A stretch of DNA of 64,000 bases from CAJQLB01 sp041392065 (GCA_041392065.1 JAWKMU010000001.1:1-64000), one strand, 5' to 3'; shown: positions 32,912 through 42,475, counted from the stretch's first letter. Notes: generated by a model from the letters alone, not told the origin. A program made the numbers and translations.

Positions 32912-34243
32912 TTATTGCCAAGGGTAAATAGCTATTGTTGGAGGCTCTACAGTAAAGTTTAATGTAATGTTATAAGTTCCAGCAGATACTGGAATGTTTG
33001 CACCATTTAATTCCATAGTACCATCATTACCATCATCACCATAATTTACTCCCCAAGCATCATTTTGACGTACTTTAATTTCTCCAGCAGCAAGGACTGC
33101 ACCTTGGATATAATAATATCCTTCGTTTATACCAAAATCAGGCACAAATTTTTGATTAGGACCATCCCAACCATTGGCTGTTGCACTACCTACAAGTCCC
33201 CAAACATCTACTTCTTCAATTTCGAAATTTAGATTGTTAAGATCCATTGTTACAATGTAATGCCCAGCTGAAACAGGAATATTACCTCCATTAACTTCTA
33301 GTGTACCATCACCTCCTGTGTCACCATAATTTAATCCCCAATCATTGTTAAAACGAAATTTCATTTCACCGTCACCTAAAGTTACAACTGCTTTCCAGTT
33401 ATCTTGATAGGAATTGTATTGCATATTAAAGTCTGGACCATCCCAACCATTAGTGGTAGCACTACCTACAAGTCCCCAAGAATAGTCTTCTATAGACCAA
33501 GTAAGGTCATCTATGTTAACAGTAATCTTGTAAGTACCAGCAGTAACAGCAATATTTGCTCCATTAGGTTCTAACGTTCCATCTGCACCATCGTCACCAT
33601 AATTTTCAGTCCAAAGGTTATCTTTTCTGAACTTTATTTCACCATCTCTCAAAGTTACATAAGCAACATAAACATTTGGTGTGCTTGTAGTATAAAATGG
33701 AAGGTCAGGAATATCTTGATTTCCCCAACCACCTGGAGTTGCACTACCTACAACACCTAAATTTGTTGAAAGATCTAATAAAGAAGAATAAGGTGTAACT
33801 GAAAGGTTTACAGTATTAGATACTATTTCTTGATAACTGCTTAAAACAGCTTTTACTTTAACACTAACTGAACTAGCAACGTTTGGTGCTAAGCCTAATG
33901 ATAAGAGTTTGTTGTTTAATTCTGCACCAGTAAAAACTTTTTCGGTAGAGGAACCAACAGGTACCAGTTGAGCAGAAGAAAAATCACCACCATTAACATC
34001 AATCATAACAGTATAAGATGGAGCGGCATCAAAACCATAATCTGGATCAGTCCAATTAACGGTAAGTACATTGTTGCCTGCAATATCTTCTGTTAGTAAA
34101 ACTTCATCTACAGACAAACTAACAACAGTACTAGCGTCAGGATTTATTTGTACGATTTCTACCTCATCACATGCTACAAAAGTTACAAGTAATAAACTAA
34201 GTAGAAAAACAGATTTATTAAATATTTTTTTCATTGTTTTCAT
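32912..34243 (-). CDS. SusE-like outer-membrane starch-binding lipoprotein with three tandem repeats
   Basis: A surface lipoprotein of the SusE/SusF type. The start is taken at the second ATG (34243), five bases after the susD stop; an upstream in-frame ATG at 34261 would overlap susD. The lipobox is LLLVTFVACDE. An N-terminal Ig-like domain (SVDEVLLTEDIAGNNVLTVNWTDPDY) is followed by three repeats of about 92 residues, each opening WGLVGSAT-x-NGWDGP (first copy VVGSATPGGWG) and ending near GTYxITxxxxxLT. Repeats lie at about 33760-32915. Starch-binding is expected from the family; binding residues cannot be checked here. It is followed by the amylase and a terminator. Confidence 0.88.
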   Translation of the reverse strand: MKTMKKIFNKSVFLLSLLLVTFVACDEVEIVQINPDASTVVSLSVDEVLLTEDIAGNNVLTVNWTDPDYGFDAAPSYTVMIDVNGGDFSSAQLVPVGSSTEKVFTGAELNNKLLSLGLAPNVASSVSVKVKAVLSSYQEIVSNTVNLSVTPYSSLLDLSTNLGVVGSATPGGWGNQDIPDLPFYTTSTPNVYVAYVTLRDGEIKFRKDNLWTENYGDDGADGTLEPNGANIAVTAGTYKITVNIDDLTWSIEDYSWGLVGSATTNGWDGPDFNMQYNSYQDNWKAVVTLGDGEMKFRFNNDWGLNYGDTGGDGTLEVNGGNIPVSAGHYIVTMDLNNLNFEIEEVDVWGLVGSATANGWDGPNQKFVPDFGINEGYYYIQGAVLAAGEIKVRQNDAWGVNYGDDGNDGTMELNGANIPVSAGTYNITLNFTVEPPTIAIYPWQ

Positions 34244-34247
34244 GTTT

Positions 34248-36137
34248 TTAGTAACCTTCATTTTGAGTCAAGTTAGGGTTAACTGATAATAAGTTGGTTG
34301 GTATTGGATACAAATTTCTGAAATCTGAAACACCAGATCCAGTAGGAACATTACCTTTAAAAGGCCAAACATAAGTTCCTGAAGTAAAGTAACCATAGCG
34401 TACTAAATCTGTGCGTCTTTGACCTTCCCAGTACAATTCTTTTGAACGTTCGTTTAGGATAAAATCTAAAGTTAAGTCTGAAGCACTAATATTGCCTGAT
34501 GTGTTGCCATAAGCTCTCATTCTTAATTCATTGATTCTATTTGCTGCAAGGGTCAAATCACCACCACCACCTCTTAAAGCAGCTTCGGCATAGTTTAGGT
34601 ATATTTCAGCTAAGCGGATTAATGGAATATCTGTATCTACAAAGTTTCCTCCTGCATCATTTCCAGGATTTCCATTAGAGTCAATATTTTTGAATTTAGT
34701 TACAGCGTAACCATCCTCAAAAGGAGGAATGCTTTCAATTTCCAAATTTTGACCATCAGAATGGAACATACCTCTTTTATCTGCAGTAAAAGGTGTAACA
34801 GAATATGTAAGGTTGTTTAAATCTAAAGTTATAAAATAAGTTCCTGTATTTGATATCGGAATATTTGCACCTCCTGGTTCTAAAGAGCCATTGTTATCAT
34901 TGTCACCATAATTATTACCCCAATCTTCATTGAATCTAAACTTGATTTCTCCAGCAGTTAAATCTGCATAAAGAGCATACTCATTGGTGCCAGTTTGATA
35001 CATTTCCATATCAGGGCCATCCCAACCATTTACTGTTGCGTCACCAACTAATCCCCAATCTGTTAATGTTCCTAAAGCACTATTTAAGTTGTCTAAGTTT
35101 ACAACAAATTGGTTAACAAGGTTTTTGGTTGTTCTTAAGCCTCCCCAACCTCCATTAACTCCAAAATCTGAAGCATTCATATTTCCACCAATTGCAGCAT
35201 GAACAAGAAAAGTTGTTCCTCCATAAGTCTGAGAAGATAGTCCATCAAAATTTAATGTAAAGATAAATTCGTTTTGAGCACCATTGGTATCATTATCTGC
35301 TAAAAATAGTTCATCATAAGCGGTTCCATTACCATTAGCATCATTCATGTTTATTGAGTAGGACGAATTTAAAACGTTGGCTGAATAGGTTACAGCCTCA
35401 GTATATCTTGCTTGCCCTGTCCAAACCGCTGCGTTTAGGTACAAACGAGATAATAATGCCCAAGCTGCAACTTGGTCTACACGACCATACTCATTTGAAC
35501 CATCAGGAGCCAATAAGCTTTCTATTTCTAAAAGCTCAGACTCTACAAAAGCAAATACTTCTGGTCTTGCGCTTTGTAGAGGAAGTTCCGTAGAGATTTC
35601 GGTAGTAATAGGTATGTTGCCATATAAGTCCATCAAGTTATAGTATGCATAAGCTCTTAAAAATCGAGCCTCAGCTATGTAAGTTTGAACTTCAGCTTCA
35701 GTAAGTTCAGTTGCATTTGCAATAAAAGAATTACAAAACGATACCTCTTGAGCCAATCGATAATACATTGCTTCAGTAAAGTCGTTACTTCCTGACCAAT
35801 ACATACCATGAAGGTCTGGCAAACCTGGATCTCCCCAACCTACTACAGCATGATCTGTGGTAAGCTCATTAAGGTTAAATAGCATTCTCGAAAATTGTGA
35901 GAAGCCTTCATCAATGTCTGCAATATCTGGTTGTCCAGCTGGACCTTGTTGTCCAGTTAACGCCAAACTTGCATAAAGTTTTGCTAATGCTCCCTTAGCT
36001 TCAGTAGCATTTGCAAACACATCTTCTTCTGTAAAGCTATCTGGATCAATTGGTGATTGATTTAAATCATCATGACATGAAGTCATAAACATTGAGATAG
36101 TTAGAATAAAAATAAATTGTTTGATTAAATTTTTCAT
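34248..36137 (-). CDS. SusD-like starch-binding lipoprotein with an embedded SusE/SusF-type repeat
   Basis: A 629-residue surface lipoprotein (MKNLIKQFIFILTISMFMTSCHDD). The SusD/RagB fold is shown by FTEEDVFANATEAKGALAKLYASL, AEARFLRAYAYYNLMDLYGNIPI, YGRVDQVAAWALLSRLYLNAAVW, and the C-terminal RLAEIYLNYAEAALRGGG, INELRMRAYGN, FILNERSKELYWEGQRRTDLVRYGYF. Between these, residues about 360-450 read WGLVGDATVNGWDGPDMEMYQ ... GTYFITLDLNNLTYSV, a copy of the repeat that builds the neighbouring SusE. The protein is therefore longer than the usual 500-550 residues. It pairs with the TonB receptor upstream for glucan capture. Confidence 0.92.
   Translation of the reverse strand: MKNLIKQFIFILTISMFMTSCHDDLNQSPIDPDSFTEEDVFANATEAKGALAKLYASLALTGQQGPAGQPDIADIDEGFSQFSRMLFNLNELTTDHAVVGWGDPGLPDLHGMYWSGSNDFTEAMYYRLAQEVSFCNSFIANATELTEAEVQTYIAEARFLRAYAYYNLMDLYGNIPITTEISTELPLQSARPEVFAFVESELLEIESLLAPDGSNEYGRVDQVAAWALLSRLYLNAAVWTGQARYTEAVTYSANVLNSSYSINMNDANGNGTAYDELFLADNDTNGAQNEFIFTLNFDGLSSQTYGGTTFLVHAAIGGNMNASDFGVNGGWGGLRTTKNLVNQFVVNLDNLNSALGTLTDWGLVGDATVNGWDGPDMEMYQTGTNEYALYADLTAGEIKFRFNEDWGNNYGDNDNNGSLEPGGANIPISNTGTYFITLDLNNLTYSVTPFTADKRGMFHSDGQNLEIESIPPFEDGYAVTKFKNIDSNGNPGNDAGGNFVDTDIPLIRLAEIYLNYAEAALRGGGGDLTLAANRINELRMRAYGNTSGNISASDLTLDFILNERSKELYWEGQRRTDLVRYGYFTSGTYVWPFKGNVPTGSGVSDFRNLYPIPTNLLSVNPNLTQNEGY
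34787..35060 (-). repeat. Embedded SusE-type domain coding segment within susD
   Basis: The segment encodes about 91 residues resembling the three SusE repeats at 32915-33760. Shared landmarks are WGLVG-AT-NGWDGP, GEIKFRFNxDWGNNYGD, GGANIPIS and the closing ITLDLNNL. It fills a loop in the SusD fold and stays in frame. Confidence 0.82.
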
Positions 36138-36149
36138 TTTTCCAAATTT

Positions 36150-39041
36150 TTAAAAATCAATATTAACTCCAAATACCGCTGAGCGTGGTCTTGGGTAAAA
36201 ACTATTGTCAATTCCTCCTGTTATTTCTGGATCAAGCCCATCATAATCAGTAAATGTTGCTACATTTTGCACAGAACCATAAAAGCGAATGTTGCTTCCT
36301 TCTTTAAAAGCATCTTTCCAAGTGTATCCTAATGTTATGTTGTCTATCTTAACAAAAGAAGCTTCTTGTATATAATGATCACTTAAAAGGTTGTTTTCTG
36401 TGATGTTTTCAAATCCAGTATTAAAGTAATCCGAATGGATGTTTCTTAATATACCATTTTCTGTAGCTCCTCTTAAATAGCCATTAGAAGATGCCACGTT
36501 ATTGTAGGCATAATTTCCTATGTTGGCTCTAGTTACTACTGCCAAATCCCAGTTTTTGTAAGATAAATTAGTATTAAGACCCATAATGATATCTGCATAA
36601 GGGTCTTCTTTTAAGTATTTGTCGTCATCGTTAATAACGTTGTCTCCATTTCTATCTACAAATACACCTTCAATTGGTTTACCATTAGCATCATAAACTT
36701 GCTGGAACACAAAGAAACTGTATGGAGATTCTCCTTCAGTATGAACTTGTATATTGTTACCAACACCACCACTAATACCACCTGTTGGTTGATCGAATGG
36801 AAGTTTTGTAACTTTATTATCATTGAATGCAATATTATAACCAATAGACCATTCAACATCATCAGTTTGCACAGGGATTATGTTAACAGCAAATTCAATA
36901 CCCTTGTTTTCCATGTCACCAATGTTGGCATCAATTCTATTACCAAAATTGGTAAAAGGGTCTACAAGTGCAGAAGCAATTAAATCTTGAGTTTCTTTTT
37001 TGTAAACGTTAATAGAACCAGAAATTCTACTATCTAATAAGCTGTAATCTAAACCAAAGTTTAAAGTTCTACCTATTTCCCAGCGTAAAAACTCATTAAT
37101 TGGTTCAGGTCTATAAGTTTGAAAGAAACCAGTTCCAAATTGATAATCTGCAGTAGATTGGCTTCCAGTATATCGTGTTAAAAATAAATAATCTCCTAAT
37201 CCGTTAACATTACCAACTTCACCATAACCCACTCTTAATTTTAAATCATTAAATATTGAATTATCCATAAAATCTTCTTTACTGATGTTCCAAGCTAAAG
37301 CCACAGATGGGAAATAGCCCCAACGATCATCTGGATTAAGCTTTGAGGAGGCGTCAGCTCTTAATGTAGCAGTCAATAAATACTTACCTTTATAATCATA
37401 ATTTAAACGCCCAAAGTAAGATAATAATACGTTTTTAGATTTATCAATAAATTCAAAATCATTACCATCTTCTTCAGCTTCGCTGTCATAACTGAAATTG
37501 TCATATTCAAATGATTGATAAGAATGACCAACAACCACATTGAAATTATGTGCGTCATTTAATGTTTTTTTATAAGTCAAATAAGCATCAAATAATTTAT
37601 TGGTTGCTTCTTGTTGGTAAGTATTTCTTGAGCCATCAAAATCACTTGCAACATCTTCAATATCTATACTTCTTAAAGTCCTACCATGGCTATTCGATTT
37701 ATCTAAACCAACGTTAATGGTTGCGGTTAAATCTTCTAAGCCATGAATATTGTAATCAAACTTCCCGTTGGTGATAAGACGTCTTACTTCAGCAGTATCA
37801 TGTGTTAACAATAATTCGGATAAAGGGTTTCTTGGTGCTAAATTGAATAAATTTAACCAAGAATAAAAAGTACCATCAGGATTATAAACAGGTTGCGTTG
37901 GGTCGTAAACTACTGCATTACCAATTGCACCACGATTTGCAAAACGATTTTCGGTGTACATGCCTCTGGCATTCAACTCCATTTTTAAATGGTCATCTAA
38001 CATTTTTGGCGACAGGTTTAAGGAAGCTGTTGTTCTCTTAAAATTGTCAGTTAACAAAATCCCTTGATGATCGGAATGACCTAAAGAGGCTCTCATTGGT
38101 ACGCCAAAAGCATTTCCAAGCGCACTTATCGAGTGGTCTGATCCATTTCGGGAATCGTAAATAACATCTTGCCAGTCTGTACGTTTACCACCAAGCAATG
38201 CTATAGCATTGGCATTACCAGTGCTGTTTATTAAATCTGTAAATTCCTCCGAGTTAAGTACATCTACTTTATCTACAGGTGTGTAAGATGTAAATGATGA
38301 ATTAACATTAAATTGAAACCCACGATCTTTCCCTTTTTTAGTGGTAATCATAATAATACCATTGGCAGCACGAGACCCATAGATAGCTGTAGCAGAAGCA
38401 TCTTTTAGTACCACCATACTCTCAATATCATTTGGATTGATAAGGTTTAATGGGTTTCTTGATCCTCCAACACCTCCATTATCAATAGGCACACCATCAA
38501 TAACAATAAGCGGAGAACTGGTTAATGATAAAGACCCTAAACCTCTTATTATAATATTTTGTCCCTCACCAGGAGCACCACTTCCAGAAGTTACAGACAC
38601 ACCTGCAACTTTTCCTTGTATAAGCTGCTGTGCCGAAACAATAGGACCTTGGTTAAAGTCGTCGGCCTTAATTAAATCTGCCGATCCTGTTAAATCTTCT
38701 TTTTTTACACTACCATAACCAATAACAACAACTTCGTTAAGCTGAGCAGCATCCTCTGCAAGTTGTACATTTAATGGAGATTGTCCAGTGTAAGTTATTT
38801 CTTGGGAAACAAAACCAATATAAGAAAACACTAAAATGTCTCCATTGTTAGCACTAATTTGGTAGTTACCATCAAAATCTGTTGCTGCGCCTGTAGAAGT
38901 TCCTTTAACGATTACATTAACTCCTGGGAGTGGCAAAGAAGTTGATTTTTCTGTTACTTTTCCAGTAACACTTGATTGTGCAATCATAAATGAAGGCACA
39001 ATGAGCATTACAAAAAGTAATCCTTTAAAAATTGATTTCAT
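36150..39041 (-). CDS. SusC-like TonB-dependent outer-membrane receptor
   Basis: A 963-residue outer-membrane transporter. A signal peptide (MKSIFKGLLFVMLIVPSFMIAQ) precedes a carboxypeptidase-regulatory-like domain (VTGKVTEKSTSLPLPGVNVIVKGTSTGAATDFDG), the TonB box region and plug (LNEVVVIGYGSVKKEDLTGS, GVSVTSGSGAPGEGQNIIIRG, ATAIYGSRAANGIIMITTKKG) and a 22-strand barrel ending FYPRPRSAVFGVNIDF. It imports maltooligosaccharides captured by SusD. It is the first gene of the minus-strand operon; a palindromic LacI-type operator lies about 100 bases upstream. Confidence 0.95.
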   Translation of the reverse strand: MKSIFKGLLFVMLIVPSFMIAQSSVTGKVTEKSTSLPLPGVNVIVKGTSTGAATDFDGNYQISANNGDILVFSYIGFVSQEITYTGQSPLNVQLAEDAAQLNEVVVIGYGSVKKEDLTGSADLIKADDFNQGPIVSAQQLIQGKVAGVSVTSGSGAPGEGQNIIIRGLGSLSLTSSPLIVIDGVPIDNGGVGGSRNPLNLINPNDIESMVVLKDASATAIYGSRAANGIIMITTKKGKDRGFQFNVNSSFTSYTPVDKVDVLNSEEFTDLINSTGNANAIALLGGKRTDWQDVIYDSRNGSDHSISALGNAFGVPMRASLGHSDHQGILLTDNFKRTTASLNLSPKMLDDHLKMELNARGMYTENRFANRGAIGNAVVYDPTQPVYNPDGTFYSWLNLFNLAPRNPLSELLLTHDTAEVRRLITNGKFDYNIHGLEDLTATINVGLDKSNSHGRTLRSIDIEDVASDFDGSRNTYQQEATNKLFDAYLTYKKTLNDAHNFNVVVGHSYQSFEYDNFSYDSEAEEDGNDFEFIDKSKNVLLSYFGRLNYDYKGKYLLTATLRADASSKLNPDDRWGYFPSVALAWNISKEDFMDNSIFNDLKLRVGYGEVGNVNGLGDYLFLTRYTGSQSTADYQFGTGFFQTYRPEPINEFLRWEIGRTLNFGLDYSLLDSRISGSINVYKKETQDLIASALVDPFTNFGNRIDANIGDMENKGIEFAVNIIPVQTDDVEWSIGYNIAFNDNKVTKLPFDQPTGGISGGVGNNIQVHTEGESPYSFFVFQQVYDANGKPIEGVFVDRNGDNVINDDDKYLKEDPYADIIMGLNTNLSYKNWDLAVVTRANIGNYAYNNVASSNGYLRGATENGILRNIHSDYFNTGFENITENNLLSDHYIQEASFVKIDNITLGYTWKDAFKEGSNIRFYGSVQNVATFTDYDGLDPEITGGIDNSFYPRPRSAVFGVNIDF

Positions 39042-39074
39042 ACAATATTTTTAAAAATTTGTTTTAATTAGTTG

Positions 39075-39093
39075 TTATATTTTCACTTCTCAA
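39075..39093. repeat. First copy of a 19-base direct repeat flanking the lacI gene
   Basis: TTATATTTTCACTTCTCAA occurs here and again at 40348-40366, identical and in the same orientation. This copy lies 34 bases upstream of the susC start codon on the minus strand. Confidence 0.7.
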
Positions 39094-39141
39094 GGGTTAA
39101 ATCTATATAAAAAAAGACAATGAAATCAGTGTTATTACTTG

Positions 39142-39155
39142 CGAAAACGTTTTCG
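39142..39155. promoter_or_regulatory. Palindromic LacI-family operator
   Basis: CGAAAACGTTTTCG is a perfect 14-base palindrome with the central CG and flanking A/T tracts typical of LacI-family sites. It lies between susC (start 39041) and the lacI gene (start 39256) and can control both directions. Confidence 0.78.
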
Positions 39156-39255
39156 TGTTAAAAACTTTTTAAAATATAGTAAGAAATTAAAAAAATACCT
39201 ATAAAATTAGCAGTTAATCAAAAATGGACTATCTTTATTGTGATATACTAATTCC

Positions 39256-40317
39256 ATGAGAAGAAAGATTACCTTAAAACAAATTGCTAGAGAACTTGAC
39301 GTTTCTATTTCTACTGTATCCAAAGCGCTAAAAAACAGTAAAGAAATAAGTGAAGATACACGTGAAAAAGTACAGGCTTTTGCAAAATTGTACAACTATA
39401 AACCCAATAACATTGCACTTAGTTTAAAAAACCGAAAGACCAAAACTATTGGTGTAATCATACCAGACATTGTTCATCATTTTTTTTCTAAAGTAATACG
39501 TGGTATAGAGCTTTACGCTAACAAAAAAGGATATAACGTTATAGTTGGGCTTTCTAACGAATCGTTTGATAAAGAAGTGATAAATATGGACATGCTTGCA
39601 AATGGAAGTATTGATGGTTTTATCCTCTCAATTTCTAAAGAAACATTGCAACTTCAAGATTATCACCATTTTAACGAAACTATAAATCAAGGAATGCCAA
39701 TTGTAATGTTTGATCGCGTTGTTAATGAAATTGAATGCGATAAGGTGATTGTAGATGATTTTGAAGGAGCAAAAAATGCTGTGTTATCCTTAATAAAAAA
39801 CGATTGCAGAAATATAGCGCTTATTACTACAAAAGATTATGTAAACGTAGGTAAATACAGAACCCAAGGCTATATGGCAGCTTTGGAAACATCGGATTAT
39901 GTCCCAAAAACTGAGTATGTTCTAAAAGTTGAGGACGAATCCCTTTCCGAATATAATTTACTCAGCTTAGAAAACGAGATAAAAGAAATGCTTACCAACA
40001 ATCCTGAAATAGATGGTGTATTTGCTGTAAACGAAATTTATGCCATTACGGCAATGAAGGTGGCTCGAAGGTTAGGTAAAAAAATACCAAACGATATTCA
40101 AATTGTAGGCTTTACAGATGGTGTAATATCCAGACATGCCGTTCCAGGTTTAACAACTGTAAGCCAACATGGTGAAAAAATAGGAGAAAAAACAGCCGAA
40201 TTATTGATAAACAGAATTGAAAAAGAAGACGATTTTGAACCGTTTAAAACTGTAGTAATACCTACCGAATTAATAATAAGAGAATCTACAAAACAAAATT
40301 TAACGGTAAGTAATTAA
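39256..40317 (+). CDS. LacI-family transcriptional regulator
   Basis: A 353-residue repressor. The N-terminal helix-turn-helix is ITLKQIARELDVSISTVSKALKNSKEISEDTREKVQAFA, with the hinge helix at NIALSLKNRKTKTIGVIIP. The rest is the sugar-binding fold, with MVFDRVVNEIECDKVIVDDFEGAKNAV, VFAVNEIYAITAMKVARRLG and VGFTDGVISRHAVPGLTTVSQHG. It is divergent from susC and directly upstream of the MFS-led maltodextrin operon. The operator at 39142-39155 fits it. Maltose or maltodextrin as the inducer is inferred from the neighbours. Confidence 0.94.
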   Translation: MRRKITLKQIARELDVSISTVSKALKNSKEISEDTREKVQAFAKLYNYKPNNIALSLKNRKTKTIGVIIPDIVHHFFSKVIRGIELYANKKGYNVIVGLSNESFDKEVINMDMLANGSIDGFILSISKETLQLQDYHHFNETINQGMPIVMFDRVVNEIECDKVIVDDFEGAKNAVLSLIKNDCRNIALITTKDYVNVGKYRTQGYMAALETSDYVPKTEYVLKVEDESLSEYNLLSLENEIKEMLTNNPEIDGVFAVNEIYAITAMKVARRLGKKIPNDIQIVGFTDGVISRHAVPGLTTVSQHGEKIGEKTAELLINRIEKEDDFEPFKTVVIPTELIIRESTKQNLTVSN

Positions 40318-40340
40318 AAACTTTTATATCTTTGAAAACA

Positions 40341-40379
40341 TCAAAACTTATATTTTCACTTCTCAACCATAAGTTTTGA
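40341..40379. promoter_or_regulatory. Hairpin with second copy of the 19-base repeat, upstream of the MFS gene
   Basis: TCAAAACTTAT and ATAAGTTTTGA form a perfect 11-base inverted repeat with a 17-base spacer. The 19-base repeat (40348-40366) overlaps the left arm and fills the spacer. It lies between the lacI stop and the MFS start at 40427. It could be a terminator without T run for lacI, an operator or an RNA switch; none is demonstrated. Confidence 0.55.
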
Positions 40380-40426
40380 TAAGTTATTAGGCTTGTCAAA
40401 ATAGTATTAATAAACACTATACTATT

Positions 40427-41800
40427 ATGAAAAAGCGTAGCCTAAGTTTTTGGGAAATCTGGAATATGAGTTTTGGATTTCTTGGAATTCAGTTTGGTTT
40501 TGCCTTACAAGGAGGCTTTATGTCTCGAATTTTCCAAACATTAGGAGCCGAAAAAGATGCCATTCCTTTGCTTTGGATTGCTGCACCACTTACAGGCCTT
40601 TTAGTGCAACCCATTATTGGATATTTAAGTGATAGAACTTGGCATCCAAAATTTGGACGACGACGACCTTACTTTTTAATTGGAGCCATTTTAAGTTCTT
40701 TGGCACTTTTTTTCGTGCCACATTCTCCTGCATTATGGATAGCTGCTGGATTCTTATGGATTTTAGATGCGTCAATTAACATTTCTATGGAACCATTTCG
40801 AGCTTTGGTTGCCGATAAACTACCAAATTCTCAACGTTCGTACGGATTTGTAGTACAAACACTCATAATAGGAATTGGAACTTGGGTTGCCAGTAACTTA
40901 CCTTGGTTTGTGTCAACTTTAGGAGTTAGCGATTCTGCACCTCAAGGTGTGGTGCCAATGTCTGTAAAAGTGGCATTTGCAGTTGGAGCTATGGTATTTT
41001 TAGTAAGTATTCTCTATACTGTATTTACAACAACCGAATATCCTCCAGAAGATATGGAAGAATTTGAACGTGAAAAGGCTAGAAAAAACCAATTTATACC
41101 AGATATCTTAAATAATATTGGTAGTATGCCTGTAACCATGAAAAAATTAGGAGTTATTCAGTTTTTTTCGTGGTTTGCATTTTTTACCATGTGGAGTTTG
41201 GCAAATCCAGCACTTACAGAACATGTATTCCATACACCAGCACCAATAGAATCGGCTTTTGATTTAACAGATGCTGTTCAAGCTGCAAATTTTGATGCGG
41301 AAAATACCGCTTTTCAAAAATCGTCAAATCTTGTAGGTTCGGCAATGGGAGTCTATGGTTTATCGTCTATGGCATTTGCACTAATACTTGCTTTTTATAC
41401 GTCAAAAAGAAGAATAAATAGAAAGTATGTACATATGGGCTCACTTATTTTAGGTGGTATTGGGTTTTTAATGATGCACAATGCAACTCCAGAAACGTTA
41501 AAATACTGTTTTATATTAATTGGTATTTCTTGGGGAAGTATTCTTTCGATGCCTTATGCTATGTTGTCAAGTTCTGTTAACCCAAAAAAAATGGGTGTAA
41601 TTATGGGCATTTTCAATATGTTTATAGTAATACCGCAAATTATAGCTGCACTTGGCGGAATTAATTTTGTTTCAGGACTTATTGGCGATGAAGCTATAAA
41701 TGCCATGACAGTTGCAGGAATTAGTTTAGTAATTGCAGGACTTTGCAATTTGCTAATCACCAATAAAAATGCCATTACCTATCAACCAGAAGAAGCTTAA
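40427..41800 (+). CDS. MFS sugar transporter, probable maltose/maltooligosaccharide importer
   Basis: A 457-residue inner-membrane protein with about 12 helices. FWEIWNMSFGFLGIQFGFALQGGFMSRIFQ starts helix 1, and QPIIGYLSDRTWHPKFGRRRPYFLIG is the MFS motif between helices 2 and 3, of the type seen in Bacteroidota maltose and SLC45-like transporters. A large loop (VFHTPAPIESAFDLTDAVQAANFDAENTAFQ) interrupts the second half. It is the first gene of the plus-strand maltodextrin operon and directly precedes pgmB. Substrate is from context. Confidence 0.9.
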   Translation: MKKRSLSFWEIWNMSFGFLGIQFGFALQGGFMSRIFQTLGAEKDAIPLLWIAAPLTGLLVQPIIGYLSDRTWHPKFGRRRPYFLIGAILSSLALFFVPHSPALWIAAGFLWILDASINISMEPFRALVADKLPNSQRSYGFVVQTLIIGIGTWVASNLPWFVSTLGVSDSAPQGVVPMSVKVAFAVGAMVFLVSILYTVFTTTEYPPEDMEEFEREKARKNQFIPDILNNIGSMPVTMKKLGVIQFFSWFAFFTMWSLANPALTEHVFHTPAPIESAFDLTDAVQAANFDAENTAFQKSSNLVGSAMGVYGLSSMAFALILAFYTSKRRINRKYVHMGSLILGGIGFLMMHNATPETLKYCFILIGISWGSILSMPYAMLSSSVNPKKMGVIMGIFNMFIVIPQIIAALGGINFVSGLIGDEAINAMTVAGISLVIAGLCNLLITNKNAITYQPEEA

Positions 41801-42469
41801 ATGAATAAAAAAGGATTCATATTCGACCTCGATGGTGTTATTGTAGATACAGCAAAGTATCATTATTTGGCGTGGAAAAAATTAGCCAATAGCATTGGAG
41901 TGGATTTTAACCACGAGCAAAACGAACAGCTTAAAGGCGTGAGTCGCGTAAAATCATTAGAAAAAATTCTGGCTTGGGGCAGCAAAAGTATTTCCGAAGA
42001 TGAGTTTATGGAACTTATGGCATTAAAAAATGATGATTATTTAAGTTACATCAACAAAATGGACGAAAACGAAATTTTACCAGATGTTCCTAAAATTTTA
42101 AATTATTTAATAGAAAAAAAACAAAACATTGCCTTGGGTTCTGCCAGTAAAAACGCAAGACAAATACTGGAAAAAGTAAATCTTATTTCAAGTTTTCAAG
42201 CTATAGTAGATGGAAACGATGTAAGCAAGGCTAAACCCAACCCAGAAGTGTTTCTTATTGCAGCACAATTGCTCGATCAAAAACCAGAAAATTGTATTGT
42301 GTTTGAAGATTCAGTGGCTGGCATTAAGGCAGCAAATTTAGCAGGAATGACTTCGGTTGGCATAGGAGATAAAAATATATTACATGAAGCCGATTTTGTG
42401 TTTAACAATTTCACAGAAATCACTTTAAGTTTTCTTCAAGAATTAATAGAAAACAACATTGAAATTTAA
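41801..42469 (+). CDS. pgmB: Beta-phosphoglucomutase
   Basis: A 222-residue HAD-superfamily enzyme that converts beta-glucose 1-phosphate to glucose 6-phosphate. The nucleophile motif FIFDLDGVIVDTAKYHYLAWKKLA starts at residue 5; GVSRVKSLEKIL is the cap-domain substrate loop; LGSASKNARQIL and DGNDVSKAKPNPEVF plus VFEDSVAGIKAANLAGM complete the HAD motifs. It starts immediately after the MFS stop and is followed six bases later by the GH65 phosphorylase gene whose product it uses. Confidence 0.94.
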   Translation: MNKKGFIFDLDGVIVDTAKYHYLAWKKLANSIGVDFNHEQNEQLKGVSRVKSLEKILAWGSKSISEDEFMELMALKNDDYLSYINKMDENEILPDVPKILNYLIEKKQNIALGSASKNARQILEKVNLISSFQAIVDGNDVSKAKPNPEVFLIAAQLLDQKPENCIVFEDSVAGIKAANLAGMTSVGIGDKNILHEADFVFNNFTEITLSFLQELIENNIEI

Positions 42470-42475
42470 AGAAAA

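Noticed and set aside
32912..34261. Start of SusE at the first in-frame ATG
   Set aside because: This start overlaps susD by 14 bases; the ATG at 34243 gives a normal lipoprotein signal.
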